This document shows, one piece after another, positions 25,398-36,700 of a DNA stretch of 64,000 nt (its first letter is position 1; the number at the start of each line of letters is the position of its first letter). Source of the DNA: a virus. The notes beneath the pieces are model-generated. The model had not been told where the DNA came from and did not search any database. It saw only the letters and a list, made by a program, of their open reading frames with translations. The stretch spans positions 1 through 64,000 of IMG/VR virus record IMGVR_UViG_3300034044_000048. One strand, given 5' to 3'. The translations under genes were made by a program, and so were the position numbers.

Positions 25398-28300
25398 ATG
25401 GCTACTTATTTACAAGGAATAACAGATATAATACCACAAGTACAACCTTGGGATCCAAATTTAAATTTTTACAGTTCTATATTAGGAACAAAACAACAAA
25501 AATATAATCAAGGTTGGCAACAGGTTAATAATATCTATAGTAGTGTTTTAAATTCTCCTATGATGAGAGAAGATACAAATGCTAAAAGAGATCAATTTTT
25601 TAAAGATATTGAAAATCAAATAAAACAACTTTCATCTGTTGATTTATCTTTAGCTCAAAATATAGATATGGCGGGTGAAATATTTAAACCTTTTTATGAA
25701 GATGAATTAATATTAAAGGATTTAGGATTTACAAAAAAATATCAAGATGAAATGGCTTTAGCAGATAGATATAGAAAATGTCTTGATGATTCTTGTAAAG
25801 GTAAATATTGGAAAGGTGGTGTTAAAGCTTTACAATATCAAGCTGAAGATTTTAGAAATGCAGATAAAAACTCTGCTTTAAGAGCTTCTTTACCTGAATA
25901 CACCCCATATGTAAATGCTATGGAGAAATATAGTAAAGCTATTAAAGATATGGGTTTTTCTATGACTTATGATGAAATAAAGGGAGGTTATATAGTAACT
26001 ACAAAAAACGGTCCTAAATTACAAGCTCCTTTAATGAATTTTATAATGTCAAGATTTGGTGATGATCCTGAATTAAATGATTTTTATAATACTAAATCTT
26101 ATTTAATGTTAAAAGAAAACCCTGAACAAGCTACAATGATGTATCAAGCAGCAATGATGTCTCAGGGTCAATTAAATGAAGAAGACGTAAAAAAAGAAGT
26201 AGAATCAGTAGATTTACAGAATAAATATCAAAAAAGTAAAGCTGATATTAAAAAACTAAGAGAAGAAGAAGCAGGTAGAAAACAAGTAATAGAACAAAGA
26301 CTTAACATTTTACAAGAAGAAAAGAAAAAAGGAAATATAATTCCAGGTTCAAAAGCTGAAATGAGTTTTCAACAATTAATTGAAGCATATAATAATCAAG
26401 AAATATCTTTAAAAAATCTTGATAGTGTAAATAAAACAATTAGAACAATTGATCAAAATTTAAAAGATCTTGGTATTAATGCTCAAAAAGAACAAGTTCA
26501 AGCTGTTATAGCAAATTCTATGAAATATGGAGACATGATGGCTTCTGCTTCTATAATGGCTTTTAGAGATTTTGAACAAAAAATAAAAAAAGATCCTTAT
26601 GCTTCAGCAAGATATAAATATTCTCTTGAAAATTCAAAAAGTTATTCAGGTGAGGGAAGTAATAAAAATGGATCAAATGCTTTAAACACTATTAGTGAGA
26701 GTCCTTTATCTGCTTCTTTAAATAAGGGTTCTTTAACAAAAAGTAATAAAACTTATATTAAAAAGAAAACATCTTCTTATTTAGAAGAACTTAAAGATTC
26801 AGGTAAAATTAGTAAAGCAGATTATGAAAAGTTAAATGATAATTTAAACGTTGGTGATTATAACACTTTTAAAGAAATTGTGTTTAAAACTGAACAATTA
26901 TATAATAATCATCTTTTAGAAAAGGAACAAAAACAAAATGAAATTAAATCTGTAAAACCTTTAGGCAAAGATTATGGTGATAATGAACTAATAAAAGACA
27001 TTGAAAAAGCACAAGATTCTGGTCAAAATTCAGATTATTATAAAGCTTTTTCTAAATATCAACATAAACAAAAGTATAAAGCTTCTGTTTATGTACAAAA
27101 AGCAAATGAATTAAAAAATTCTTTAAATAATAAATATTTAAATGCTGTTGTAACATCTGCTAAAAATGGTAATGAAAAAGCTTTACAAGAAATATTATAT
27201 ATAGGAGATAATGTACAAAATCTTAAAAAATCAACTTATTTTAGTACATTGCCAAAAGGTGTTAAAGAAGTATTAAATGAATTTCCGCATACTAAAGATC
27301 CTTCTAATTTAACAGCAGAAAATTTATATAAACTTTCATCTATTGCAAATGATGGTAGTTTATTAAATATTTTAGGAGACCCCGCAAAAGTTAATAAAAT
27401 ACTGTTTGATGAAGATGGTGTTTATAATAAAAAAGATTATAACTCTTCAAATCCTGACATGAGTACAATGTCTGAAGAAGATTTAAAAAAGTATAACTAT
27501 ATATTAAACAATGAAGTTGTAGAATTTAATAGAAGGTTTGGTAAAGAAGAAGAAATTTCTTTTTATGATGAATGGATAAAAGAAAATTTAGATATAAAAG
27601 CAGATTTATTAGTTGCAAAAACACTAGATGCTTCTTATAATACATTAGTAGATAATCATAATAAACAAGTAAAACAAATTGTAAATAAATTATCAGGTAA
27701 ATTTCCTTTAGATGATAGTACATTAAGTGAAGCTGAAGGTTTATCTGGAATTATAGCAAGAAATTTATTTGAATTTAAAGATGGAGATTTTGCAAGATTA
27801 AAAAGTTTTAGAGAAATAGAAGAAGAATTATATAAAACAAAATATAGACCTTCTTTTTACACTACTACAAGAGATAGTTGGGGGGATTGGGACTCTTGGA
27901 GGGAGGCTGGAAGTAGCCCTTTGCAGACTTTAACTATATCTGAATTAGAACAATCTAATAATGATGCTGGATCTGAAACAAGTGCAAGATATAAACCTTC
28001 AACTGTTTTAAATTTATTAGCTAATTCAGAAGCTTATACCCCATATGTAGAACCTTTTAAAGATGAAATTTATGATAAGGATAAAGTATGGAAATTAGCA
28101 AATAGTTTATCTAAAAATTATAATGAAAATCCTTTTAAAATTTTAAAACATAATGAAGATAAATTAAACTTAAAAAGAGTTGGAAATAAATTAGAAATTT
28201 CATTAAAACCTGAGTATAAAAAAGAATTAGGGTTCAATGATAAAGTTATAGTTAATTTTGAAGATGTTGAAGTAAATGATCCTTTATTAGAAGCTGTATG

Positions 28301-29120
28301 GGATGATGGTGTTACAGCTTATCAACAGATTGTTACTGAATTTACTAAAAATTTATCAGAAGTAATTTCATCATCTGATAGTGGTTTAAAAGGAAAAGGT
28401 CAGTTTATTGCTGACACTCAGCTTTTTGATGTTCCTACTAATACTTCCTCTGATTTATGGGGCTATTCTAAAGATTTAATTGAAACAGTATTAACTAATA
28501 ACCCACTTAAAACAGAAAGTGAATTAAATAAAGATGATAAAAAAGAATTTGGGTATTTTTTATTAAATGAATATAACTCATGGATGGAAGACTATACTGT
28601 GGGTCAAAATGATAAGTTTAAACCTGCTTCTATTGAATATAATCCAATTAAAGGAAGTGTATATAATAGTGAAATGAAAATTACTTTTCCATCAACCTTT
28701 ATAGAAGATGTGTCTAAAAAATTAGATTTAGAAGAAAAAGAAGTAAAAAAAATGACAGAACCTTATGTTTTTAATATTAAAAATGATGAATCAAAAATAA
28801 AAAAAGCTACTCAATACAAACCTTTAAATACAATTGTTCCTAATCCAGGAGATGAATTTACAATAGATTCAGGTTTTGGAAATAGCAATATTACTTTTCA
28901 AAATATTAATGGTAATCTTTATTATAAGGTTAATGTTCCTAGATTTAATGAAACAACAAATGAAATTGTAGAAAGTTTTGAAAGTGATCAATTACCTAAA
29001 GATTATAGTTTAGAAGATTTTTTTAAAAATTATGTTCCTTATTTATATACACTTGAGGAAGCAAAAAATCAAATTTTAAAAGAAATAAATGGAAAAACCA
29101 AACAACAACCTACCGAGTAA
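25398..29120 (+). CDS. Conserved crAss-like cargo/ejection protein
   Basis: 1240 residues. The N-terminus has the pattern IIPQVQPWDPNLNFYSSIL, then KYNQGWQQVNNIYSSVLNSPM, RDQFFKDIENQIKQLSSVDLS and NIDMAGEIFKPFYEDE, which I recall from one of the large conserved proteins of crAss-like phages upstream of the RNA polymerase genes. The only cysteines are C-x4-C near residue 130 (KCLDDSCKG). Residues 220-420 form long charged helices, the middle is helical, and residues 790-1200 are mixed with many Trp (SWGDWDSWREAG). No catalytic motif is visible. It ends overlapping the next gene by 32 bp. It is probably virion cargo; unlike the next five genes its termini lack cysteine. Confidence 0.6.
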   Translation: MATYLQGITDIIPQVQPWDPNLNFYSSILGTKQQKYNQGWQQVNNIYSSVLNSPMMREDTNAKRDQFFKDIENQIKQLSSVDLSLAQNIDMAGEIFKPFYEDELILKDLGFTKKYQDEMALADRYRKCLDDSCKGKYWKGGVKALQYQAEDFRNADKNSALRASLPEYTPYVNAMEKYSKAIKDMGFSMTYDEIKGGYIVTTKNGPKLQAPLMNFIMSRFGDDPELNDFYNTKSYLMLKENPEQATMMYQAAMMSQGQLNEEDVKKEVESVDLQNKYQKSKADIKKLREEEAGRKQVIEQRLNILQEEKKKGNIIPGSKAEMSFQQLIEAYNNQEISLKNLDSVNKTIRTIDQNLKDLGINAQKEQVQAVIANSMKYGDMMASASIMAFRDFEQKIKKDPYASARYKYSLENSKSYSGEGSNKNGSNALNTISESPLSASLNKGSLTKSNKTYIKKKTSSYLEELKDSGKISKADYEKLNDNLNVGDYNTFKEIVFKTEQLYNNHLLEKEQKQNEIKSVKPLGKDYGDNELIKDIEKAQDSGQNSDYYKAFSKYQHKQKYKASVYVQKANELKNSLNNKYLNAVVTSAKNGNEKALQEILYIGDNVQNLKKSTYFSTLPKGVKEVLNEFPHTKDPSNLTAENLYKLSSIANDGSLLNILGDPAKVNKILFDEDGVYNKKDYNSSNPDMSTMSEEDLKKYNYILNNEVVEFNRRFGKEEEISFYDEWIKENLDIKADLLVAKTLDASYNTLVDNHNKQVKQIVNKLSGKFPLDDSTLSEAEGLSGIIARNLFEFKDGDFARLKSFREIEEELYKTKYRPSFYTTTRDSWGDWDSWREAGSSPLQTLTISELEQSNNDAGSETSARYKPSTVLNLLANSEAYTPYVEPFKDEIYDKDKVWKLANSLSKNYNENPFKILKHNEDKLNLKRVGNKLEISLKPEYKKELGFNDKVIVNFEDVEVNDPLLEAVWDDGVTAYQQIVTEFTKNLSEVISSSDSGLKGKGQFIADTQLFDVPTNTSSDLWGYSKDLIETVLTNNPLKTESELNKDDKKEFGYFLLNEYNSWMEDYTVGQNDKFKPASIEYNPIKGSVYNSEMKITFPSTFIEDVSKKLDLEEKEVKKMTEPYVFNIKNDESKIKKATQYKPLNTIVPNPGDEFTIDSGFGNSNITFQNINGNLYYKVNVPRFNETTNEIVESFESDQLPKDYSLEDFFKNYVPYLYTLEEAKNQILKEINGKTKQQPTE

Positions 29121-32100
29121 TAACTTATTAAATAGTGAAAATACTCCAGAGAATCCTCATAAAGAATTAGTAAAACAATTTAATGAATCAGTAAGTAGTT
29201 CATTTAAAAATGTTTTAGATAAAAAAAGTTATTATACTAAACCTAAATTTGGAACAACTTCTGAATTTGGTGATTATGATACTTTTACTCATCTTTATGA
29301 CCATAGTGCTTTTGATAAACTAGGCTTTAACCCTTATAGAGATAATGAAAGTTATTATAATGAAAATACAGATTGGTATTCAGATTTAGGAAGAACTACA
29401 AGTAATTGGTTTGAATTGGCAAAGTTACCTTTTCAAGAAGTAGCTGGTACATATACACCTCAACAAGAAGCTTTTTATTATGGAGAAGCTGCAAGGAGAG
29501 GTTCAACATCAAGAGGTGGAACTTTTGGTTTTGTTAATGATTTATATCTTAATTCAGGTTATACTATTGGTTTAATGGCTGAAATAGGACTTGAAACTTT
29601 AGCATTAGCAGGATTAGAAGCTATAACGGCAGGGGGTGCTTCCGGTTTAGTAGCAGGAAGATTTGCACAAAAAGCTTTTAAATTAGGAAAAGGTTTAACT
29701 AAAGGTTTAGGTACTGCTGAAAAAGGAGCAGCTACTATTCAAAAAGGTTTATCAGTTGCTGAAAAAAGTAAAAAACTAAAAAATACTCTTGAATCTATAA
29801 ATGCTTTAAAAGATGCTAATAAAGCTAAATCTTTTTGGAACGCAGAAAGAGCAGGTGGAAAAATTTTAAATACATTAAATCCTTTATCAGGAACCACAGA
29901 AATTATAAAAGGATTAAAAAACGGAGATGCTGCTTTAAGCGGGTTGCCAGGATTAACAAAATCTGCAATTGCTTTTTATGAAGATGTTAGAGATTTAAGG
30001 TTAGTTCATTCTGAATCTTTATTAGAATCTGGTTTTGCTATGAATGATACCTATGACCAATTATATAAAGAATATGTTGATAAATATAAAAAAGAACCTA
30101 GTAAAGGAGATTTAGAAGACATGCAAAAAAAGGCTTTAAATGCTGGTAGTATGGCTTATTATTCTAATTTAGGTTTGATATATGCAACAAATGCAATTAC
30201 TTTTAAGTCTATATTTAGAAAATACGGTTATAAATTTGGAGATGATACTTTTGATTTTGGAGTTGGTAAAATAAAATACAATAAAGGTAATTTAAAAAAG
30301 GGGAAACCTGTTGCTTCTTATGAGGCTAATAAATCATGGAGAGAATCAATTAAATCTGGATTTCAAAAAAGTAAAAAATTATTTAAAAAAGAAACATGGA
30401 CTATTCCAAAATTAAAAAGTTTTACTTACTCAAATGCAATGTCAGGATTAAAAACTGGGCTAAGCTATACTAAAAAGAATTTTTCAGAAGGGATTCAAGA
30501 ACTTGGTCAAGAAATTATTCAAGATTTAAGTATTCAATATTATAAAGATGATTATAATAGAACAATAAGAGGTGGTTATTGGAATTATCTTGCTAAATCA
30601 AGTTCTAAATTTTTATCTGGGGAAGGATTAAATGTGTTTGCTTCCGGGTTTTTTATGGGATCTGTTGTTGGAGGTGTACACGGAATACAAAATAAAATTG
30701 TTGAAAAAACTCCAAATATTTATAAAAAAGTTTTTAAAAAAGAAGATTATGAAAAAGGTATTTTAGATAAAGAAAGAAAAGAAAAACAAATAAAAAAACA
30801 AGTTGAGATTATAAATAAAGTTGTATCAGATCCAATAAAATTTTTTAATAAAATTCATGATGTAGTAGATTTAACTAATGTAAGTAATGAATTAGAAAAA
30901 AAAGGTAATGAAAAAAGGATTAAAGAATATATGGATTTAAAAGATGAAGAAGATGCCTTATCCTTTTTAAATATCATAAATTCTTCTCAATTTGATAATA
31001 TTTTAGAAACTTTAGATGAATATAAAAAATTCAATTTAGAAGATTTAAAAGAACATTTTGGAGATTCTTATACTGATGAAGATTTAATGGATTTTAGAAA
31101 TGATATAGATAATAAAAAAGATAAAATTAAAAAATTTAAAAAAGTTTCTGATTACATTAATGAAGAATTTGAAAATCCATTTGCTGTAGATTTTAATTTA
31201 ATAGAAGATGAGAAAGAAAAAGAAAAAGCTCAAATAAAATTTATAAGCTTTGAAAAAGCAAAAGAAGAAGTGATAAAGAAGCAATATTCTTTAATGAGAA
31301 CTTTAGATAGACAAAAGAGTTTATATGATAAAATAGTAAGTGAATATTCACCTCTTTCTGACAAAGCTTCTTCTATTGATTTTGAAGTATTATTAGATCA
31401 AGAAACTTTTGATAAAGAAATACAATTTATAACTGAAGAAATAAAAAATTTAGAAGAAACAATTAAATATGAATCAAAAAATAAAGATTTAAAAGAAGAA
31501 TTAAAATATAAAAAAGAAAAATTAGAAAGTCTTAAAAAAATTGGAGATATTATTCATCAAAAGAACCGTATTTCTGAAATACTTGAAGAGAAAGCTAAAG
31601 AATTAAATAAAGATTTAGTAGGAGCCATTGTCAGAACTAAAAACGGAACTGTTTCAAAAATAGTAGATAAAGTTTTTAAAAGAAAAGGAGAACCTGTATA
31701 TAAACTTGAAAATGGATTTCATATATTACAAAATGAAGTTGAAAAAGTTTTAAAAAGAAATTCTGAAGTAATCAGAGAAGATTTAGAGGTTGATTCATTT
31801 AAAGAATTTCAAAAAGCTTTTAATGAATATTTTAATGTTATAGGTTTAGGTAATAAAAGTTATGAAAAAAACAAATTAATAAATAAAATAACACAAGAAA
31901 TATTAGATTATAAAGTATTAACATTGGATGGTAAAAATCTTCATGAGGAGGTTCAATTTTTATTAGACCCTGAAGGATTTTCTGAACAAGTAGATAGAAC
32001 TGAAAAAGTTTTTGAATATCATTGGGAAAACAGAAAAGAAGAAATAGAAAATGATTTAAGAACTTTTTTAACAAAAACAGAATCTAATAAAATACTTAAC

Positions 32101-33720
32101 ACACTACATGAAAAGTATGGTGTTTTCATTTTAGAAGAAGATTTAAAAGATTTCTTAGATAACCATAAGATGCCTGCTGTTTTTATAGATGAAGAAACTT
32201 TAAAGCCTATAACTAAAAGAGATTCAAGATATAATGATATAATTAAAGAAGTCTTAGATTTTTTTGATAAAACCGGAAAAACAGAAGAAAAAGAAAAAGC
32301 AGAAAAAGAAATTGAAAAAAAGGTTAAACAAAAAGAAACAACTATAGATACTCCATTAGAAGAATGGGATTCTGAATTAAAAAAACAATTACAAGAATTA
32401 ATGGAAAAAGATAATAATGCAATAAAAAATTCAGATAAATTAGATGAAGAAGTTAAAAAAGGACTTATAATCAATTCTCTTGAAGATTATTTAAATTTAA
32501 AATCAAAAAGAGCTAAAATTCAAAAGTTAATTAATGATTTTTATGGAATACTTCCAGAAGAAGAAGTTGAAACATCTTCTGAAGAAGGTACAGGTACAGA
32601 AACAGGTACAGAAACAGGTACAGAAACAGATAAAAAAGAAGATGTAAAAAATAATAAACCAAATAAATCTTTAATTTCTGAAGGTCCTAACAACACAATA
32701 ATGTTAAATTTAGATGATGAATTAATTAAAAAGATTACAAATAATAAAGTTGAAATTTTTACATTAAATAGTAAAAAAGAAATAGATGAATTAGTAAAAA
32801 TATTAAATAAATATGGTTATTTAAATAGTAAAGATATTAATGATTTAGAAGGAGCTAAAGAACTTCATGTTCAATTAAAAGATTCTAAAGGTAAAATTAT
32901 AGATGTTACTTTAATTTTTGCAGGTAAACTAAAATCATTAGCTTTTGGAAGTCCTCTTATAACATTATCTAAAGTTGGATATTCAAATAAAAAAACTAAA
33001 CATTATAATGTACCGATAACATTATCAGATGAAGTTTATTTTGTAGATAGTGAATCAACTAAATCATGGTTAGAAGGGGAAGGAGAAAAAATAACATTTT
33101 ATATAGCAGGTGCTCAAGAAGCTGTTCCTGAAATAGATACAGAAAAAGAATATAAAAAATGGAAAAAAGAAGTAGAAGATAAATTAAATAAAGTTAAAGA
33201 CATTGAAGAACTTGAAGCTTTATTTAAAAGATTGGTTAAAACTAATCTCCAAAGAAGTGAATTAAATTTAAAACAAATTAAAACAGAAGAATTAGATAAA
33301 CTTTATAAAAAAGCTAAAAAGAAAATAATAAATAGTATTAAAACATCGGATTATACTGTTGGTACCCTTCATGAAATGAAAGGAAATTTAAAAAAGAAAG
33401 GTCCTTCAGTAATTAAAAAAATAACAAAAACAGAAATAATTTTAGAATCTGTAAAAGATAAAAAAGAATTTGTTGTATCTTTGGATCAAATCCCTTATAA
33501 TATTGGTATGGAAATAACAGATATAAATGAAGAAGTTTCAGAATCTCAAACTAAAGATGTTGAACTTACTGAAACGGAAAAAGAAGTTGTAAAAGATTCA
33601 AAAGAAAATCTTGAAAAATTTGAAGATGATCCTGAATCAATTAAAAAACTAATAGAAAAAGCTAAAAATATGTCAGAAGAAGAAGCTGAATCTAACATAA
33701 TAGATGATTTGGATTGTTAA
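29089..33720 (+). CDS. Membrane-active giant cargo protein, single C-terminal Cys
   Basis: 1543 residues. Two hydrophobic Gly/Ala-rich segments, at about 157-195 (GLMAEIGLETLALAGLEAIT and following) and 513-535 (ASGFFMGSVVGGVHG), could insert into the host envelope, as do ejected proteins of podoviruses. Between and after them are long charged coiled coils (540-860, 1060-1180). A Glu/Thr repeat near 1167-1180 comes from a 12-bp tandem repeat. The C-terminus is Lys/Glu-rich. The protein contains exactly one cysteine, its very last residue (DDLDC). Its start overlaps the previous gene by 32 bp; the next gene begins 17 bp after its stop. A channel-forming ejection protein is the best guess. Confidence 0.55.
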   Translation: MEKPNNNLPSNNLLNSENTPENPHKELVKQFNESVSSSFKNVLDKKSYYTKPKFGTTSEFGDYDTFTHLYDHSAFDKLGFNPYRDNESYYNENTDWYSDLGRTTSNWFELAKLPFQEVAGTYTPQQEAFYYGEAARRGSTSRGGTFGFVNDLYLNSGYTIGLMAEIGLETLALAGLEAITAGGASGLVAGRFAQKAFKLGKGLTKGLGTAEKGAATIQKGLSVAEKSKKLKNTLESINALKDANKAKSFWNAERAGGKILNTLNPLSGTTEIIKGLKNGDAALSGLPGLTKSAIAFYEDVRDLRLVHSESLLESGFAMNDTYDQLYKEYVDKYKKEPSKGDLEDMQKKALNAGSMAYYSNLGLIYATNAITFKSIFRKYGYKFGDDTFDFGVGKIKYNKGNLKKGKPVASYEANKSWRESIKSGFQKSKKLFKKETWTIPKLKSFTYSNAMSGLKTGLSYTKKNFSEGIQELGQEIIQDLSIQYYKDDYNRTIRGGYWNYLAKSSSKFLSGEGLNVFASGFFMGSVVGGVHGIQNKIVEKTPNIYKKVFKKEDYEKGILDKERKEKQIKKQVEIINKVVSDPIKFFNKIHDVVDLTNVSNELEKKGNEKRIKEYMDLKDEEDALSFLNIINSSQFDNILETLDEYKKFNLEDLKEHFGDSYTDEDLMDFRNDIDNKKDKIKKFKKVSDYINEEFENPFAVDFNLIEDEKEKEKAQIKFISFEKAKEEVIKKQYSLMRTLDRQKSLYDKIVSEYSPLSDKASSIDFEVLLDQETFDKEIQFITEEIKNLEETIKYESKNKDLKEELKYKKEKLESLKKIGDIIHQKNRISEILEEKAKELNKDLVGAIVRTKNGTVSKIVDKVFKRKGEPVYKLENGFHILQNEVEKVLKRNSEVIREDLEVDSFKEFQKAFNEYFNVIGLGNKSYEKNKLINKITQEILDYKVLTLDGKNLHEEVQFLLDPEGFSEQVDRTEKVFEYHWENRKEEIENDLRTFLTKTESNKILNTLHEKYGVFILEEDLKDFLDNHKMPAVFIDEETLKPITKRDSRYNDIIKEVLDFFDKTGKTEEKEKAEKEIEKKVKQKETTIDTPLEEWDSELKKQLQELMEKDNNAIKNSDKLDEEVKKGLIINSLEDYLNLKSKRAKIQKLINDFYGILPEEEVETSSEEGTGTETGTETGTETDKKEDVKNNKPNKSLISEGPNNTIMLNLDDELIKKITNNKVEIFTLNSKKEIDELVKILNKYGYLNSKDINDLEGAKELHVQLKDSKGKIIDVTLIFAGKLKSLAFGSPLITLSKVGYSNKKTKHYNVPITLSDEVYFVDSESTKSWLEGEGEKITFYIAGAQEAVPEIDTEKEYKKWKKEVEDKLNKVKDIEELEALFKRLVKTNLQRSELNLKQIKTEELDKLYKKAKKKIINSIKTSDYTVGTLHEMKGNLKKKGPSVIKKITKTEIILESVKDKKEFVVSLDQIPYNIGMEITDINEEVSESQTKDVELTETEKEVVKDSKENLEKFEDDPESIKKLIEKAKNMSEEEAESNIIDDLDC
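32587..32628 (+). repeat. 12-bp in-frame tandem repeat
   Basis: Three perfect copies of GGTACAGAAACA (32593-32628) preceded by a half copy encode repeated Gly-Thr-Glu-Thr in the 29089 protein. Because the unit is a multiple of three, slippage would alter linker length without breaking the frame. Confidence 0.8.
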
Positions 33721-33737
33721 TAAAAAATATTATAAAA

Positions 33738-36700
33738 ATGAATTGTGCTTTAACACCTAAAAAATTAGAAAATTTATATATATATAATTTTAAAATATTA
33801 TTAAAATATACAAATGATGATAAAAAAGAATTTAATTTAAAAGAACATATAAAATCAATTTATGATTCAATATATAATAAATCAAAAGATAGTAATCTAG
33901 CTACTTTATATGCTCAGCAAGTTCCTAGAATGACAGTTTTAGCAATATCAAATGATAGAGAGTTATCTAAAACTATTAGAAAAAAAGGATTAGATGTAGC
34001 TGAGTTATATGATTTTGACGATCGTTATGAAGATTTTGAAGAGGTTATTAAAGATCTTTCAAATGATTCAGATCAATCTGTTAAAGAAGAAGATGTAGAG
34101 TCTATTAGAGATGAGATTAAAGAAACTGCTAAACGAAAACAAACTAATCCAAAACCAGAAGGTACTCCAGAAGATATTGAAAAAGAAGAGGATAAAAAAG
34201 AATCTAATAAAAAAGAAATAAAAAGAGATATATATAGTGCTAAACCTTCTACAGCTTTGGCATTAACAGGGCAAGAAGAAAAATTCAATGAAGAAACAGG
34301 TTTATGGGAAGAAGATCCTGAAAAATCTTTTTATTATGATTTTTTAAGATTAATTTTTGATAAATCTAATGATGGGTATATTGATGCAGAAAATCTTAAA
34401 ATAGGTAATCATAAAGGTTTTAAAATAAAGGTAATAAGTAAAAGTAAATTACCTATAGATAAAGCAATGCCTGATGAACAAGAACTATTTAAAAATGAGC
34501 CTTCTAGAATGCCTGATTATGAAAAAGGAATTGGTGCTTTTATTACAGATTTAGAAGGTAATATTTTATATTTTGATAAAAATTATAATACCGTTTCAAA
34601 AGAAGAGGGTATGCCTATTTATTTTAATTTAAGAACTCCTATTAAAAATGAAGATGGTAGTTTTTATTTAATGAAGGCTAAAATACAAACACCTGAAGAA
34701 ATATTAAACAATGAGTTAAGAAATGGAGGTTTTGATGTTGCAGAGTATAAAAAAGAATATCCAGAATTATATAAACAATCACTAAAAGAAATTTATAATG
34801 TACAACAAGAAGAATTAAAACAAATTTCAAAAATAAGAAATGCTTTAAATGAAGATAAAAATAAAGAGTTTTTATTAAAAATTAATGCTGTTTCAAGAGG
34901 TATGTTAAATTACAGCTATAACTCTTATGAAGATCCAAATAACATTAATTGGGATAAATCCGATGTTTCTTTTAATCCTGTAAAAATTATTAATGATGGT
35001 GATGTTAGACCTGGAGAATTTAAAGGTGGTATTTTTTTAAGAATACCTGGTCAAAGATCAATTAGGTTACAATCAAAAAATATATCTGACAAAGATATAA
35101 ACATAATTTTAGAATTATTATTTAATCCTGATTTAAAATTAAATAATAAACCTTTAAGTTTTGATATGAGGAAACACCTATTAGAAACTTTAGTTTATAC
35201 AAATAAAAACTCTTTTCAATTAATTAAATCATCTGATAAATTTATAGTTAAAGTTGAAGGTAAGCTGATAGATATTACTTCAGAAAAAAGTTTATTAGAA
35301 GCAAAAGAAAAAGTAAAAGAAATATTAACTAAGCCTTATAGTAAAAATTCTTCTTTTAATACTATATATGGTATTTATAATTTTAAAACTAATGACAAAA
35401 ACAATATAGATGAAGTAGTTTCTATAAAGGATAATAAAGTTGAATTAAAAGAAGTTCCTTTTGATGTGTATGCTAAAAGTCATACTTTATTAAAAATTAA
35501 TTTATCAAATAAATCTGAAAAAACATTAAAATATGCAAATAATTATTTAATGTTTTCAGTTGAAGGAGAGATAGTTAAAGAAGAAGAAGAAAGAAAAGAA
35601 GAGGAAGGAAAAGAAGGAATTAAAAAATCTGATACATCACAAAAAAAGATAGCAAAAATAAAAAATCCTACAATTAAAAAGGAAAGAAAAAAAATAGTTA
35701 GAAGAAAAAGAGAAAAAATAACCAGAAAGAAAAAAGACCATTTAGAAGCAAATAAAAAGATTTTACTTAAAAATTCTAAAAAACAAATTGATAAAGCAAA
35801 AAAATGGTTTGATAATTCAGAGTTATCTAAATATATAAAATTAGAAGATCTAACTAGCATAATTAATTCTGAAGCTTGGGCTAAATTTAAAGATTCTGCA
35901 ATAACTCTTTATAAAGGTTCTAATTACACATTACTTTATCATGAATCTTGGCATGCTTTTTCTCAACAGTTTTTATCTAAAACTGAACAAATTACTTTAT
36001 ACAAAGCTTTTGAAAAAACAAGGTTAGGTAAAGATTTAATTGAAAGAAAAACAGAAGAAGAAGAAAGAGAATTAACAGAAGAAGAAAAATACTTAGTTTT
36101 AGAAGAGTATATAGCTGAAGATTTTAGAGAATTTATGATTTATGGCACTTCTGAGTTATATGATAATAAAAAAGTAAAATCAATTTTTAAAAGGATATTA
36201 AATTTTTTAAAATCAATATTTACAAAAGAAGGAAGATTTAAATTAAAAATAAAAAAATATTTTAATGATTTAAAAACAGGAAATTTTAAACAATATGATC
36301 AATCTCAATTAAATTATTATTTTACAGGTAAAGATTTACATGCTAGGTTTGAGCCTGTTGAAGGTGTAGAAGAAGATTATAACATATCTGAAGATGATAC
36401 AATTAGATTAATTAAATCTACTGATTCATTATTATTAAGTTTAATACATGAGGAAAATATTAAAGTAAAATCTTCAAAATTTTTAATGTCTGTTTTACAA
36501 AATCCTAAAAAGAACTTACCTTTCTTTATGGATAAAGTTTATGATAAATTAATTGACAGATATAATGAATTAATAGAAGAATTAGAAACTATAGAAAATG
36601 ATAATGAATATTTAATATTAGATGAAAAAGTAAATGCTTTAGAAACTTTAATTTCTCATTTTGGATTAAATGAAGATAATATATTTGAATCAACAGGGTT

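Noticed and set aside
32019-32474. Long antisense frames opposite the giant genes
   Set aside because: They have low-complexity Phe/Leu/Ser composition produced by the Lys/Glu-rich coding strand, with no leaders or coupling; they are shadows.
33714-33737. An upstream TTG start giving eight extra residues for the giant polymerase gene
   Set aside because: It overlaps the previous stop, and the ATG at 33738 has an A-rich leader and yields an N-terminus (MNC) matching the MKC, MANC and MAGTC pattern of the following genes.
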